Shown here one piece after another: positions 8,878-15,042 of a stretch of DNA of 38,411 nucleotides (the first letter of the stretch is position 1; each line of letters begins with the position of its first letter). A program made the translations under genes and the position numbers. The notes below the pieces were generated by a model. The model had not been told where the DNA came from. It searched no databases and worked only from the letters and a program-made list of their open reading frames with translations. Location of the stretch: assembly GCA_945861025.1 (NCBI GenBank), contig CAMASN010000029.1:1-38411 (forward strand), written 5' to 3'. The stretch comes from Ferrithrix thermotolerans DSM 19514. GTDB taxonomy: Bacteria; Actinomycetota; Acidimicrobiia; Acidimicrobiales; Ilumatobacteraceae.

Positions 8878-9608
8878 TAGTCGTTGTCCGCAGACAGGCT
8901 GTCGCATGCCACCATCGCGGCGACCTGCTCGGCCTGCTTTTTTGAGGTTCCAGTGCCCTCGCCAAACTGCTGTCCGGAGATCAATACCGTGGCAAAGAAG
9001 TGCTTGGCGTGATCGGGGCCCTCTTCACGAATGACGTAAACGGGTGCAGCATCGAACTCGCGAACCACGATCTCTTGCAGCAAGGTCTTGTAATCGAGGC
9101 GATGCAATTGCTTCACCGCGAGCAGCAGGCGTTCACCAAGCACGCGCTCGACGAACGCATAAGCGGCAGCGGACCCCGCATCGAGATAGATGGCGCCAAG
9201 CACGGCCTCAAGCGCATCGCTGAGAATCGAGGGCTTGGCCCGCCCGCCAGCGAACGACTCGCCCTTGCCTAACAACAGGCAGCTACCTATGTCGAGTTCT
9301 CCGGCCATCGCTGCGAGCGCTGTGGCGTTGACGACGCTCTTACGAAGATCGGTGAGCTTGCCCTCGGACAGGTCGGTGAAATGCCGGAACACGATGTCAG
9401 CGACCACCCAACCCAACACAGCATCGCCGAGAAACTCAAGCCGCTCGTTCGATGCTTCGTCACCCGACACCTCTGCGCACCATGAGCGATGAGCCATCGC
9501 CCGCTTGAGCAGGCCGATGTCGTTGAACGTGTGCCCGAGCCGAACACTGAGCGCCTCGAGATCACCGGCCGTTGGGTCGGACTCAAGTCGGTCAGAGACG
9601 CCAGCCAG
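8877..9608 (-). CDS. rnc: Ribonuclease III, apparent CTG start
   Basis: Double-strand-specific endoribonuclease for rRNA processing. It contains the signature NERLEFLGDAVL (54-65), the SDALEAVLGAIYLDAG active-site helix and a C-terminal double-stranded-RNA-binding domain. The first ATG in frame (9497, MAHRSW) would delete the conserved N-terminal helix, read here as LGHTFNDIGLLKRA. The frame is open upstream of that ATG but has no ATG, GTG or TTG. A CTG at 9608 lies 8 bases after AGGAG, two bases past the acpP stop, and gives a normal 243-residue enzyme. I therefore place the start at CTG. The function is certain; the start is an inference from spacing and conservation. Confidence 0.9.
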   Translation of the reverse strand: MAGVSDRLESDPTAGDLEALSVRLGHTFNDIGLLKRAMAHRSWCAEVSGDEASNERLEFLGDAVLGWVVADIVFRHFTDLSEGKLTDLRKSVVNATALAAMAGELDIGSCLLLGKGESFAGGRAKPSILSDALEAVLGAIYLDAGSAAAYAFVERVLGERLLLAVKQLHRLDYKTLLQEIVVREFDAAPVYVIREEGPDHAKHFFATVLISGQQFGEGTGTSKKQAEQVAAMVACDSLSADND

Positions 9609-9610
9609 GG

Positions 9611-9907
9611 TCAGTTCTCCTGAACGCGAGCGAAGACGTAGTCGACCGCGTCGCGCACGGTCTTGAGGTCTTCGAGATCTTCGTCCTCGATGCGCAGCGC
9701 GATACCGCGCTCGCCGAGTTCTTCTTCGAGTGCTTCGACCAATTCAATGAGCGCCAGTGAGTCGGCCTCGAGGTCGTCGCCGAACGACTGACCCTCGGTG
9801 ATGGTCGAGGCCTCACGCTCGAGAATCTCGGCGAGGTTGTCACGCACGATTGCGAACACTCCCAGACGGTTCAGTGGTCCTTGAGCGGCGGTTGATTCGG
9901 CGGACAC
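9611..9907 (-). CDS. acpP: Acyl carrier protein
   Basis: Carries acyl chains on a 4'-phosphopantetheine arm in fatty-acid synthesis. It has 98 residues and is strongly acidic. The attachment site is Ser50 in the motif EADSLALIELV (DSL). It is slightly longer than the usual ~80 residues because of a ~17-residue N-terminal extension. The GTG start (9907) is supported by GGGAG 9 bases upstream. It lies between plsX and rnc, the conserved plsX-acpP-rnc order. A strong hairpin in the plsX-acpP gap may help set its higher expression. Confidence 0.93.
   Translation of the reverse strand: MSAESTAAQGPLNRLGVFAIVRDNLAEILEREASTITEGQSFGDDLEADSLALIELVEALEEELGERGIALRIEDEDLEDLKTVRDAVDYVFARVQEN
9617..9621 (-). 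promoter_or_regulatory. Shine-Dalgarno of rnc inside the acpP 3' end
   Basis: AGGAG (9621-9617) forms part of the last sense codons of acpP and lies 8 bases before CTG 9608. It decides the rnc start, since no standard start codon stands at a productive distance. Confidence 0.6.
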
Positions 9908-9929
9908 AGTGTGACTCTCCCAAGCATGC

Positions 9930-9945
9930 AGGCGCTCATGCGCCT
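9930..9945 (-). promoter_or_regulatory. Hairpin in the plsX-acpP spacer
   Basis: AGGCGC-ATGA-GCGCCT (minus strand) is a perfect 6-bp stem with a 4-base loop, placed between the plsX stop and the acpP Shine-Dalgarno (9921-9917). It has no T-tract, so it is not a classical terminator. It may be an RNA-processing or stabilising hairpin that raises acpP message relative to plsX; that role is inference. Confidence 0.5.
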
Positions 9946-9965
9946 CGCGGTCGTGTGCAAGCAGA

Positions 9966-10937
9966 CTAGGCGTTGGCGGCTATCGCGTTGCGAATCTCTT
10001 CGACGATGCCCGCAGCTACCATGTCGTGAGCAACGGTGATGGCGTTCACCATTGCCGTAGCGCTGGTGGAACCGTGCGAGATGATGCACACGCCATCGAC
10101 ACCCAACAGGATGGCGCCGCCGTAGGTTTCGGGGTCGAGCGAGGCGTACAGCGGCAACAGTGCTGGCAGCAACGCATCGGAGTGCGGCTTATATGACTCT
10201 TCGCTGGCAAACGCAGCGAACAACGCCTTGACCACGGTCTTGAGAGCGCCTTCGAGCGTTTTGAGCACCACGTTGCCGGTAAAGCCATCGGTAACAACCA
10301 CGTCGACGGTGTCGGTCATGATGTCGCGACCCTCGACGTTGCCGATGAAGTTGATGCCACGCGCAACCGACAACAGCTCGAACGCTTCTTTGCGCAACGT
10401 ATCGCCCTTGCCTGGCTCCTCGCCGATGGACAACAACCCAACCTTGGGGTTCTCGATACCGAAACGATGGTGGCTAAAGACCGATCCCATCTGAGCGAAC
10501 TGCACGAGCCAATCGGCTTGCACCTCAGAGTTCGCGCCGGCGTCAAGTAACAGGGTGGGCAACGAACCGGGGACGGGAATTGGTGTGGCGATCGCTGGGC
10601 GGTTCACGCCTTTGATGCGACCCATGCGCAACAGCGCCGATGCCATCGTGGCTCCGGTGTTGCCAGCCGAGACCATTGCGCTGGCACGGCCATCACGCAC
10701 GGCCTCGGCAGCGCGGACAAGGGTGGAATCTTTTTTGCGACGGACACCATGAGCTGGGTCATCGTGCATCTCGATCACTTCGGAGGCAACGATCAGCGGC
10801 AGGTCACCGATGTCTGCGAGATCGGCAGGACCGACGAGAACAACGTTGAATCCAAGCTCAGCAGCCTGGCGGGCACCCGCAACGATTTCGCTGGGAGCCT
10901 TGTCGCCGCCCATGGCGTCGACTGCGATGGGAAGCAT
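9966..10937 (-). CDS. plsX: Phosphate acyltransferase PlsX
   Basis: Converts acyl-ACP and phosphate to acyl-phosphate, the donor for PlsY in phospholipid synthesis; peripheral at the membrane. It has 323 residues from ATG 10937, where the family N-terminus IAVDAMGGDKAP begins. Further PlsX segments are MVSAGNTGA, LLDAGANSEV, LLSIGEEPGKG, NFIGNVEGRDI and VVTDGFTGNVVLK. A longer frame to 11000 overlaps rpmF and is rejected. The gap to the rpmF stop is 11 bases, so the rpmF-plsX pairing typical of bacteria is preserved. Confidence 0.95.
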   Translation of the reverse strand: MLPIAVDAMGGDKAPSEIVAGARQAAELGFNVVLVGPADLADIGDLPLIVASEVIEMHDDPAHGVRRKKDSTLVRAAEAVRDGRASAMVSAGNTGATMASALLRMGRIKGVNRPAIATPIPVPGSLPTLLLDAGANSEVQADWLVQFAQMGSVFSHHRFGIENPKVGLLSIGEEPGKGDTLRKEAFELLSVARGINFIGNVEGRDIMTDTVDVVVTDGFTGNVVLKTLEGALKTVVKALFAAFASEESYKPHSDALLPALLPLYASLDPETYGGAILLGVDGVCIISHGSTSATAMVNAITVAHDMVAAGIVEEIRNAIAANA

Positions 10938-10948
10938 TGAAACCGGGG

Positions 10949-11128
10949 TCAGCTGACGTCGATGACGACGCGGTTCTTGTACCAACCGCAGGTGTGACAC
11001 ACCGTGTGTGGCAACTTGGCCGCGGCGCAGCGCGGGCAGGTGCTACGTGACGGAGCCTTGAGACGCCACGAACCAGCACGGTGGCTGTGGGTCTTCATCT
11101 TCGACTTTTTCTTCTTCGGAACGGCCAT
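10949..11128 (-). CDS. rpmF: 50S ribosomal protein L32
   Basis: Small large-subunit protein, 59 residues. The reading is MAVPKKKKSKMKTHSHRA at the N-terminus, followed by two zinc-binding pairs, CPRC and CHTC, and a short basic end. The N-terminal PKKK and the zinc-ribbon spacing are characteristic of zinc-containing L32. ATG 11128 has GGAG 7 bases upstream. It lies between the YceD/DUF177 gene and plsX, the widely conserved yceD-rpmF-plsX order. Confidence 0.95.
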   Translation of the reverse strand: MAVPKKKKSKMKTHSHRAGSWRLKAPSRSTCPRCAAAKLPHTVCHTCGWYKNRVVIDVS

Positions 11129-11178
11129 CGCAGGTCTCCACTCACTTCAATCAGCCCTGCGATGCTAGCGGCTCGGAA

Positions 11179-11694
11179 TCAATTTCCGTCAAGCTGCGCT
11201 TTGAGTTGATCAAGTACTGCCCATTGGGACTCCACTGGAGCGGGCACGCAGCTGCACTGCTTGTGGTTGAAATCGATACCGCAGATGGGGCACAACCCAG
11301 CGCAGTCGGGCTGACACAGCGGGGCCAATGGGGCGTCGAGCAGGGCGAATTCACGGACCATCGGCAACAGATCGAGCTGATTGTCGACGATCTCAAAGGC
11401 CTCGGTGTTGGTGACCTGAGTCTGATACAGCTCGTCGACTTCGCTGACGGCCACCTCGGCGAGGTCGCGCAGACAACGCCGGCATTGCCCGCGCCACGGC
11501 ACCGAAATGGTGCCTGCCACCACGATGCCGTCGGTCAGACTTTCGAGCCGTAACTCCACATCGATGACCTCGTCGGCGGTAAACCGAGAGTCGTAAAGAC
11601 CGAGGTCGACAGCGCCGATGGGTACCGAAATGACTCGTTCGGTGCCCGGGCGGCGCAACAATTCGGCCGCATTCACTAACAATGGACGCGCCAT
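11179..11694 (-). CDS. YceD/DUF177 family protein
   Basis: Member of the DUF177 (YceD) family, found upstream of rpmF across bacteria and linked in plants and E. coli to 23S rRNA accumulation. It has 171 residues. The family cysteines are present: CRRCLRDL in the centre, then C-P-D-C and C-P-I-C-G near the C-terminus, a likely zinc site. ATG 11694 follows the sepIVA-like stop by two bases, indicating coupling. In Mycobacterium tuberculosis the equivalent Rv2926c lies between rnc and sepIVA, which fits this neighbourhood. Confidence 0.88.
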   Translation of the reverse strand: MARPLLVNAAELLRRPGTERVISVPIGAVDLGLYDSRFTADEVIDVELRLESLTDGIVVAGTISVPWRGQCRRCLRDLAEVAVSEVDELYQTQVTNTEAFEIVDNQLDLLPMVREFALLDAPLAPLCQPDCAGLCPICGIDFNHKQCSCVPAPVESQWAVLDQLKAQLDGN

Positions 11695-11696
11695 GA

Positions 11697-12290
11697 TCAG
11701 CGGTCCTGATCGAAGAACCCCTTAGTGGGATCCTCGTCGTCTTCGTCAGCAGGCTGCTCTTTGTGGGCGCCGATCGAAAGTCGTGAACGGCCCGAGTGAA
11801 CGGTCTTCGACAACTTGTCGAGCAAGATCTCGAAGCTGCCAAGGCGCTGATCGAGGAAGTCTTCGGTTTCGTGACGCAAACGGCGCGAATCGGTTTCGGC
11901 GGCCTCAATGATCTGGCGGGCACGTTGCTCGGCGGCGCGAACCACCTCGGTGCGCTGCACCATGCGCTCGGCTTGGACACGCGCGGCCTCGAGCATCTCG
12001 TCGGCTTCACGACGGGTCTTGGCGACGAACTCTTGACGCTCCTTGAGCATCCAGCGCGCCTGACGCAGTTCGTCGGGCAGTCGCTCGAGCGCGCTTTCGA
12101 GCATGTCGACAACTTCGGCACGGTCGATTCGGGGCGACGATGACAGCGGCATCGTTGGGGCGCTGTGGATGACATCGGCCGCACGACGCACCAAGGACTC
12201 GGCGTCACCGACCACACCGAGGCGCGCATAGCCATCGGTCTCGTTGTCGGTGTCCTCGAGCAGGTCGTCGTCTTGGTCGTCGTAGTTCAT
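11697..12290 (-). CDS. sepIVA: SepIVA-like DivIVA-family coiled-coil protein
   Basis: Predicted cytoplasmic coiled-coil protein, 197 residues: an acidic N-terminal ~20 residues, a short linker with Ser/Pro, a long charged helix region (about 58-165, heptad-like, rich in Arg/Glu/Ala) and an acidic C-terminus. In mycobacteria SepIVA (Rv2927c) is a septal DivIVA-domain factor needed for division and sits beside Rv2926c and rnc. Composition and gene order match, so I infer the same role; sequence identity cannot be measured here. The start overlaps the coaD stop (ATGA). Confidence 0.72.
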   Translation of the reverse strand: MNYDDQDDDLLEDTDNETDGYARLGVVGDAESLVRRAADVIHSAPTMPLSSSPRIDRAEVVDMLESALERLPDELRQARWMLKERQEFVAKTRREADEMLEAARVQAERMVQRTEVVRAAEQRARQIIEAAETDSRRLRHETEDFLDQRLGSFEILLDKLSKTVHSGRSRLSIGAHKEQPADEDDEDPTKGFFDQDR

Positions 12291-12823
12291 GATGGGGACC
12301 CTGTCGGATGTGTCGGATGTGTCGGATGTGTCGCGGATGGAAAGATACGGGCAAGTTCTGAGGCAACCGCGGCGGGCACCAGGTGCGAGACATCGCCACC
12401 GTACTGGGCGATCTCACGCACGAAGCGACTGCTGAGAAACACCTGATCAGGCCGGCACGGCACAAAAACCGTGCGTACGCCCGACACTGAATGGTTGGTC
12501 TGAGCCATCTGCTGCTCGATTTCAAAATCGCCAGCGTTCCGCAGACCCTTAAGAATGAAGTCGGCATTGAACTGGTCGGCAGCGTGAATTGCTAGGCCAT
12601 CGAACGCCTCGACACTGACCGTGGGCAGGTGCGCCAAGCTGGCCCGAATCATTGCGACTCGCTGGTCGATGGTGAAGATGCCCGATGGTTTCGAGGGGTT
12701 ATACATCGCCACAACGGTGACCCGACCGAAGAGCTCGACACCCTGCTCAACAACATCGACATGGCCAAGATGCAGCGGATCGAAGCTGCCCGGGTACAAC
12801 ACGCTGGTCACGGATGAATTCAT
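12287..12823 (-). CDS. coaD: Phosphopantetheine adenylyltransferase CoaD
   Basis: Transfers AMP from ATP to 4'-phosphopantetheine, the penultimate step of coenzyme A synthesis. It has 178 residues. The nucleotidyltransferase motif GSFDPLHLGH is near the N-terminus and the second motif FLSSRFVREIA is in place. The catalytic core ends by about residue 162; the rest is a Thr-His-Pro tail encoded by a 9-bp tandem repeat, not typical of the family. It follows the rsmD stop by 6 bases (rsmD-coaD is a conserved pair) and its own stop overlaps the sepIVA-like start. Confidence 0.95.
   Translation of the reverse strand: MNSSVTSVLYPGSFDPLHLGHVDVVEQGVELFGRVTVVAMYNPSKPSGIFTIDQRVAMIRASLAHLPTVSVEAFDGLAIHAADQFNADFILKGLRNAGDFEIEQQMAQTNHSVSGVRTVFVPCRPDQVFLSSRFVREIAQYGGDVSHLVPAAVASELARIFPSATHPTHPTHPTGSPS
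12302..12328. repeat. 9-bp minisatellite, three perfect copies
   Basis: TGTCGGATG is repeated three times without mismatch, with a partial fourth unit (TGTCG) following. Read in coaD it encodes Thr-His-Pro units at the extreme C-terminus. Copy number could change by slippage without a frameshift, because the unit is 9 bp. Confidence 0.9.
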
Positions 12824-12829
12824 TGCTGC

Positions 12830-13348
12830 CTACGGTAACCGTTCGAGAGTAGTGATGACGGTGCGTCCGTATCTCTTGGCGCGCAACGTGACCCAACCGG
12901 CTTCGGGTTCAACCTCGTGATCGGACTCGGCAACGACAAGTCCGGCTCGCAAAAACTGCAGCAGCCCAGCCCAATTGGAGAAGTTATAGGGCGGATCGAC
13001 GAAGGCGATGTCGACCCCGGTGATGCCGGGCGCATAGGCCATGACATCGGTGGCCGCCACGTGCGACCGAGACTCAAGGCCGAGATCTTTGAGGTTGGCC
13101 TTTAAGGCCAGCAACGCTGATCGGTCGCGCTCAACAAACGTGCACGACTCTGCGCCACGCGAAAGAGCCTCGATACCCAACGCTCCGCAACCTGCATAGA
13201 GATCGGCAACGGTTGCACCGTCGAGAACGCCCATGCTGCCGAGCGAGTTGAACACCGCCTGGCGCACTTTGTCGGTGGTGGGTCGGGTGGAGAGTCCCTG
13301 AGGAGTCACCAATTTGCGTCCACCCAATTCACCCGAAATCACTCGCAT
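12830..13348 (-). CDS. rsmD: 16S rRNA (guanine-N2-)-methyltransferase RsmD
   Basis: Methylates G966 of 16S rRNA with SAM. The product is 172 residues from ATG 13348 (MRVISGELGGRKL, the family N-terminus). It has the class I SAM-binding motif VADLYAGCGALGIEALSRGA and the catalytic DPPY in FVDPPYNFSN. The longer in-frame start (13441) crosses into the divergent zinc-ribbon gene and is not needed. There is no Shine-Dalgarno; TAGTCT ends 7 bases before the ATG, which suggests a leaderless message. It is the likely first gene of the rsmD-to-mutM run. Confidence 0.95.
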   Translation of the reverse strand: MRVISGELGGRKLVTPQGLSTRPTTDKVRQAVFNSLGSMGVLDGATVADLYAGCGALGIEALSRGAESCTFVERDRSALLALKANLKDLGLESRSHVAATDVMAYAPGITGVDIAFVDPPYNFSNWAGLLQFLRAGLVVAESDHEVEPEAGWVTLRAKRYGRTVITTLERLP

Positions 13349-13354
13349 TCCCGC

Positions 13355-13361
13355 AAGACTA
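13355..13361. promoter_or_regulatory. Overlapping divergent -10 elements, rsmD and zinc-ribbon gene
   Basis: On the minus strand TAGTCT (13361-13356) ends 7 bases before the rsmD ATG. On the plus strand AAGACT (13355-13360), a weaker nAnnnT match, ends 7 bases before the ATG at 13368. The two starts are only 19 bases apart, so any promoters for both genes must overlap here or lie inside the opposite gene. Confidence 0.45.
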
Positions 13362-13367
13362 CGGGCG

Positions 13368-13547
13368 ATGGCTGAATCTGACTTGTCTCCCGAGCCCGAG
13401 ATCGTGTGCGTCGACTGCGGCGGTCGGGCCTTTTTGCTCACCCAATCACCCGAGGACGGACTTTGGTACCCCGGAGATTTCGTGTCTTACCGATGTCAGG
13501 ACTGTCTCGATCGCTGGGATCTCGTGCTGCCAGAGTCGCTCGACTAA
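13368..13547 (+). CDS. Small zinc-ribbon protein, function unknown
   Basis: A 59-residue acidic protein with two CxxC pairs, C14/C17 (CVDC) and C43/C46 (CQDC), separated by 25 residues, a treble-clef or zinc-ribbon arrangement. It ends in an acidic segment, DLVLPESLD. I do not recognise a named family. Supporting a real gene: conserved-looking zinc pairs, codon usage like its neighbours, placement between rsmD and whiB without overlap, and a weak -10 seven bases upstream of the chosen ATG. The frame opens further back to 13314, but that would overlap rsmD. The stop lies in a 7-bp tandem repeat (CGACTAA). Confidence 0.6.
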   Translation: MAESDLSPEPEIVCVDCGGRAFLLTQSPEDGLWYPGDFVSYRCQDCLDRWDLVLPESLD

Positions 13548-13561
13548 CGACTAACGACTCA
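13541..13561. repeat. 7-bp tandem repeat at the zinc-ribbon stop
   Basis: CGACTAA, CGACTAA, CGACTCA follow one another, with a further CGACTCA nearby. The first copy supplies the TAA stop of the zinc-ribbon gene and the second gives a further TAA in another frame. It fills part of the 25-base gap before the convergent whiB stop. Confidence 0.8.
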
Positions 13562-13572
13562 CGCGTCACGAC

Positions 13573-13881
13573 TCACAACAGGGTCGTGGCGTCCAGACGT
13601 GGTCGGATCACAGCGGTGGTCGTGCGAATCTGTCGGCGCTGACGCGCTGTGGATCCACCCCACACGCCACGCTCGTTGTTGCTCACGCCCTGTGCCAGAC
13701 ACTCGTCTTGCACCGTGCAGGTGGCGCAAATGGCCAATGCTGGCGCTGCGTTCTCGCCGCGTACCGGATAGAAGTTGATGTTCTTCATTCCCCGACACGC
13801 TGCCTGACTATGCCACGCAGGGCGTTGTGTCAGCGATGCAAGATCGAACTCGTATGTGTTGGCTGGATCGTCTCTAAACAT
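13573..13881 (-). CDS. WhiB-family iron-sulfur transcription regulator
   Basis: Actinobacteria-specific regulator that binds a [4Fe-4S] cluster and usually sigma factor region 4. It has 102 residues from ATG 13881. The four ligands are C29 (AACRG), C52 and C55 (CATC) and C61, giving C-x22-C-x2-C-x5-C; the GVWGG turn is at 72-76, followed by a basic C-terminal STARQRRQIR expected to contact DNA. An in-frame GTG at 13890 is an alternative start. The paralogue (WhiB1-7) cannot be assigned reliably. Upstream lie three direct repeats at 11-bp spacing, then the stop of the repeat-protein gene. Confidence 0.92.
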   Translation of the reverse strand: MFRDDPANTYEFDLASLTQRPAWHSQAACRGMKNINFYPVRGENAAPALAICATCTVQDECLAQGVSNNERGVWGGSTARQRRQIRTTTAVIRPRLDATTLL

Positions 13882-13917
13882 GATTCCCACACCAGATAGA
13901 TCGGCGCCTCAACGCCG

Positions 13918-13947
13918 AACTTGAGGGGAACTTGAGAAAAGTTTGAG
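13918..13947. promoter_or_regulatory. Three 11-bp-spaced direct repeats upstream of whiB
   Basis: On the plus strand AACTTGAG (13918), AACTTGAG (13929) and AGTTTGAG (13940) begin exactly 11 bases apart; on the minus strand they read CTCAAACT, CTCAAGTT, CTCAAGTT towards whiB. Equal spacing near one helical turn is how tandem dimers of OmpR/PhoP-type response regulators commonly bind. The array lies 37 bases before the whiB ATG, close enough to overlap a -35 region. The binding protein is unknown. Confidence 0.55.
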
Positions 13948-13951
13948 AGAC

Positions 13952-14890
13952 CTACGGGAGCAGGGTGGTCGATGCGGTCGACGCGTTCGGGTTCTTCACT
14001 CCATCACCATCGACATCGCTGTCGCTGCCATTGGCAGTGCTGTCACCATCGACATCGCTGTCGCTGCCGTTGAGCACTCCGTCACCATCGACATCGCTGT
14101 CGCTGCCGTCGAGCGCACCATCGCCATCGATGTCCTTCTCGCCCATGGCACTGTTCAACAAACCGTCGCCATCGATGTCGTCGTCGCTACCGTTCGAAAA
14201 GCTGTCGCCGTCGACATCGGAGTCGCTTGAGTTCGACATGCCATCACCGTCGACGTCTCGGTCAAGCTTGTCCTGGATGCCGTCGCCATCAATGTCTTTT
14301 TCATTAGTGGCCGAGTTCGACTGACCATCACCGTCGGTGTCATCGTCGCCGCCGTTCGAAGCGCCATCACCATCGATGTCGGGGTCTGCCGAGTTCGACA
14401 ATCCGTCGCTATCAACGTCGTTGTCCGTGCCATTTTTGACGCCATCACCATCGACATCTCCATCGCTGCCGTTCGATAAGCCATCACCATCGGTGTCATC
14501 GTCGCCGCCGTTCGAAGCGCCATCACCGTCCATGTCGGAGTCAGCGCCATTCAGCGCGCCATCGCTGTCGGTGTCCTTTTCTTTTTTCGACCCATTGAGC
14601 AAGCTGTCGCCATCTATGTCGAGGTCGGTTGAGTTCGCGATGCCATCGTCGTCGACGTCGTCGTCGGAGCCGTTAGCAAAACCATCGTCGTCAATGTCTG
14701 GGTCCATCTGGTTGGGGATGCGATCGCCGTCAGTATCGATCTTCGATGCGTTGGTCGCCGAGGCGTCATCTGACCCACTCAGGCCAGCGATAACGAGCGG
14801 CACGAACGCCAGCAGCGAAGCAGCTCCAGCGTGAACGAGGCGCAAACGCAGGCTTCTCCCGTCATGACGGCGAGCGGTACTTGGCAACAC
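13952..14890 (-). CDS. Secreted Asp-rich repeat protein, thrombospondin type 3-like
   Basis: A 312-residue protein. Residues 1-45 look like a signal peptide: Arg-rich start, hydrophobic AGAASLLAFVPLVIAGL, then cleavage after ASA (45). Residues 52-302 are 19 tandem units of consensus DxDxDGDGxxNGS, mostly 13 residues long, three of them 15 residues and starting with (K/N/G)EKD in the second position. DxDxDG loops bind calcium in thrombospondin type 3 and EF-hand-like repeats. There is no catalytic domain, LPxTG or membrane anchor; the end is NASTASTTLLP. The GTG start follows GGGGG by about 6 bases. The exact function is unknown; a calcium-dependent extracellular or surface role is inferred. 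Confidence 0.82.
   Translation of the reverse strand: MLPSTARRHDGRSLRLRLVHAGAASLLAFVPLVIAGLSGSDDASATNASKIDTDGDRIPNQMDPDIDDDGFANGSDDDVDDDGIANSTDLDIDGDSLLNGSKKEKDTDSDGALNGADSDMDGDGASNGGDDDTDGDGLSNGSDGDVDGDGVKNGTDNDVDSDGLSNSADPDIDGDGASNGGDDDTDGDGQSNSATNEKDIDGDGIQDKLDRDVDGDGMSNSSDSDVDGDSFSNGSDDDIDGDGLLNSAMGEKDIDGDGALDGSDSDVDGDGVLNGSDSDVDGDSTANGSDSDVDGDGVKNPNASTASTTLLP
13985..14737. repeat. 19-unit, 39/45-bp coding tandem repeat
   Basis: The array contains one 11-codon, fifteen 13-codon and three 15-codon units in register with the reading frame. Pairs of units (for example the two containing GASNGGDDDTDGDG) are nearly identical, suggesting duplication of two-unit blocks. Coding function and continuous reading frame distinguish it from a CRISPR or intergenic satellite. 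Confidence 0.9.
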
Positions 14891-15042
14891 AACAATCCCC
14901 CAAAAAGCCGAATTCCCCCACTGGGACCGGTTCGTTGGTACGACGATCGCACCCTGTCAAGTAATGGTCAAGCCAATGTTTGTTAAGGGAACGAATGGCC
15001 GAAGCCAGATCACCCAAGGGGCGTACGCCTGCCGACCCAGCG
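14891..15042. promoter_or_regulatory. Intergenic region upstream of the repeat-protein gene
   Basis: This 152-base gap separates the recG stop from the repeat-protein start. On the minus strand it contains CTTAAC, then CTTGAC twice exactly 11 bases apart (plus-strand GTCAAG at 14956 and 14967), then the GGGGGA ribosome site at the gene start. TTGACA within it could serve as a -35, but no convincing -10 follows at 16-18 bases. No other gene or terminator is seen. Confidence 0.4.

Noticed and set aside
13943-14834. Periodic repeat considered as a CRISPR array or non-coding satellite
   Set aside because: Units are contiguous without spacers, in frame, and encode a consistent calcium-loop motif behind a signal peptide. 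The plus-strand frames are the antisense of the same array.
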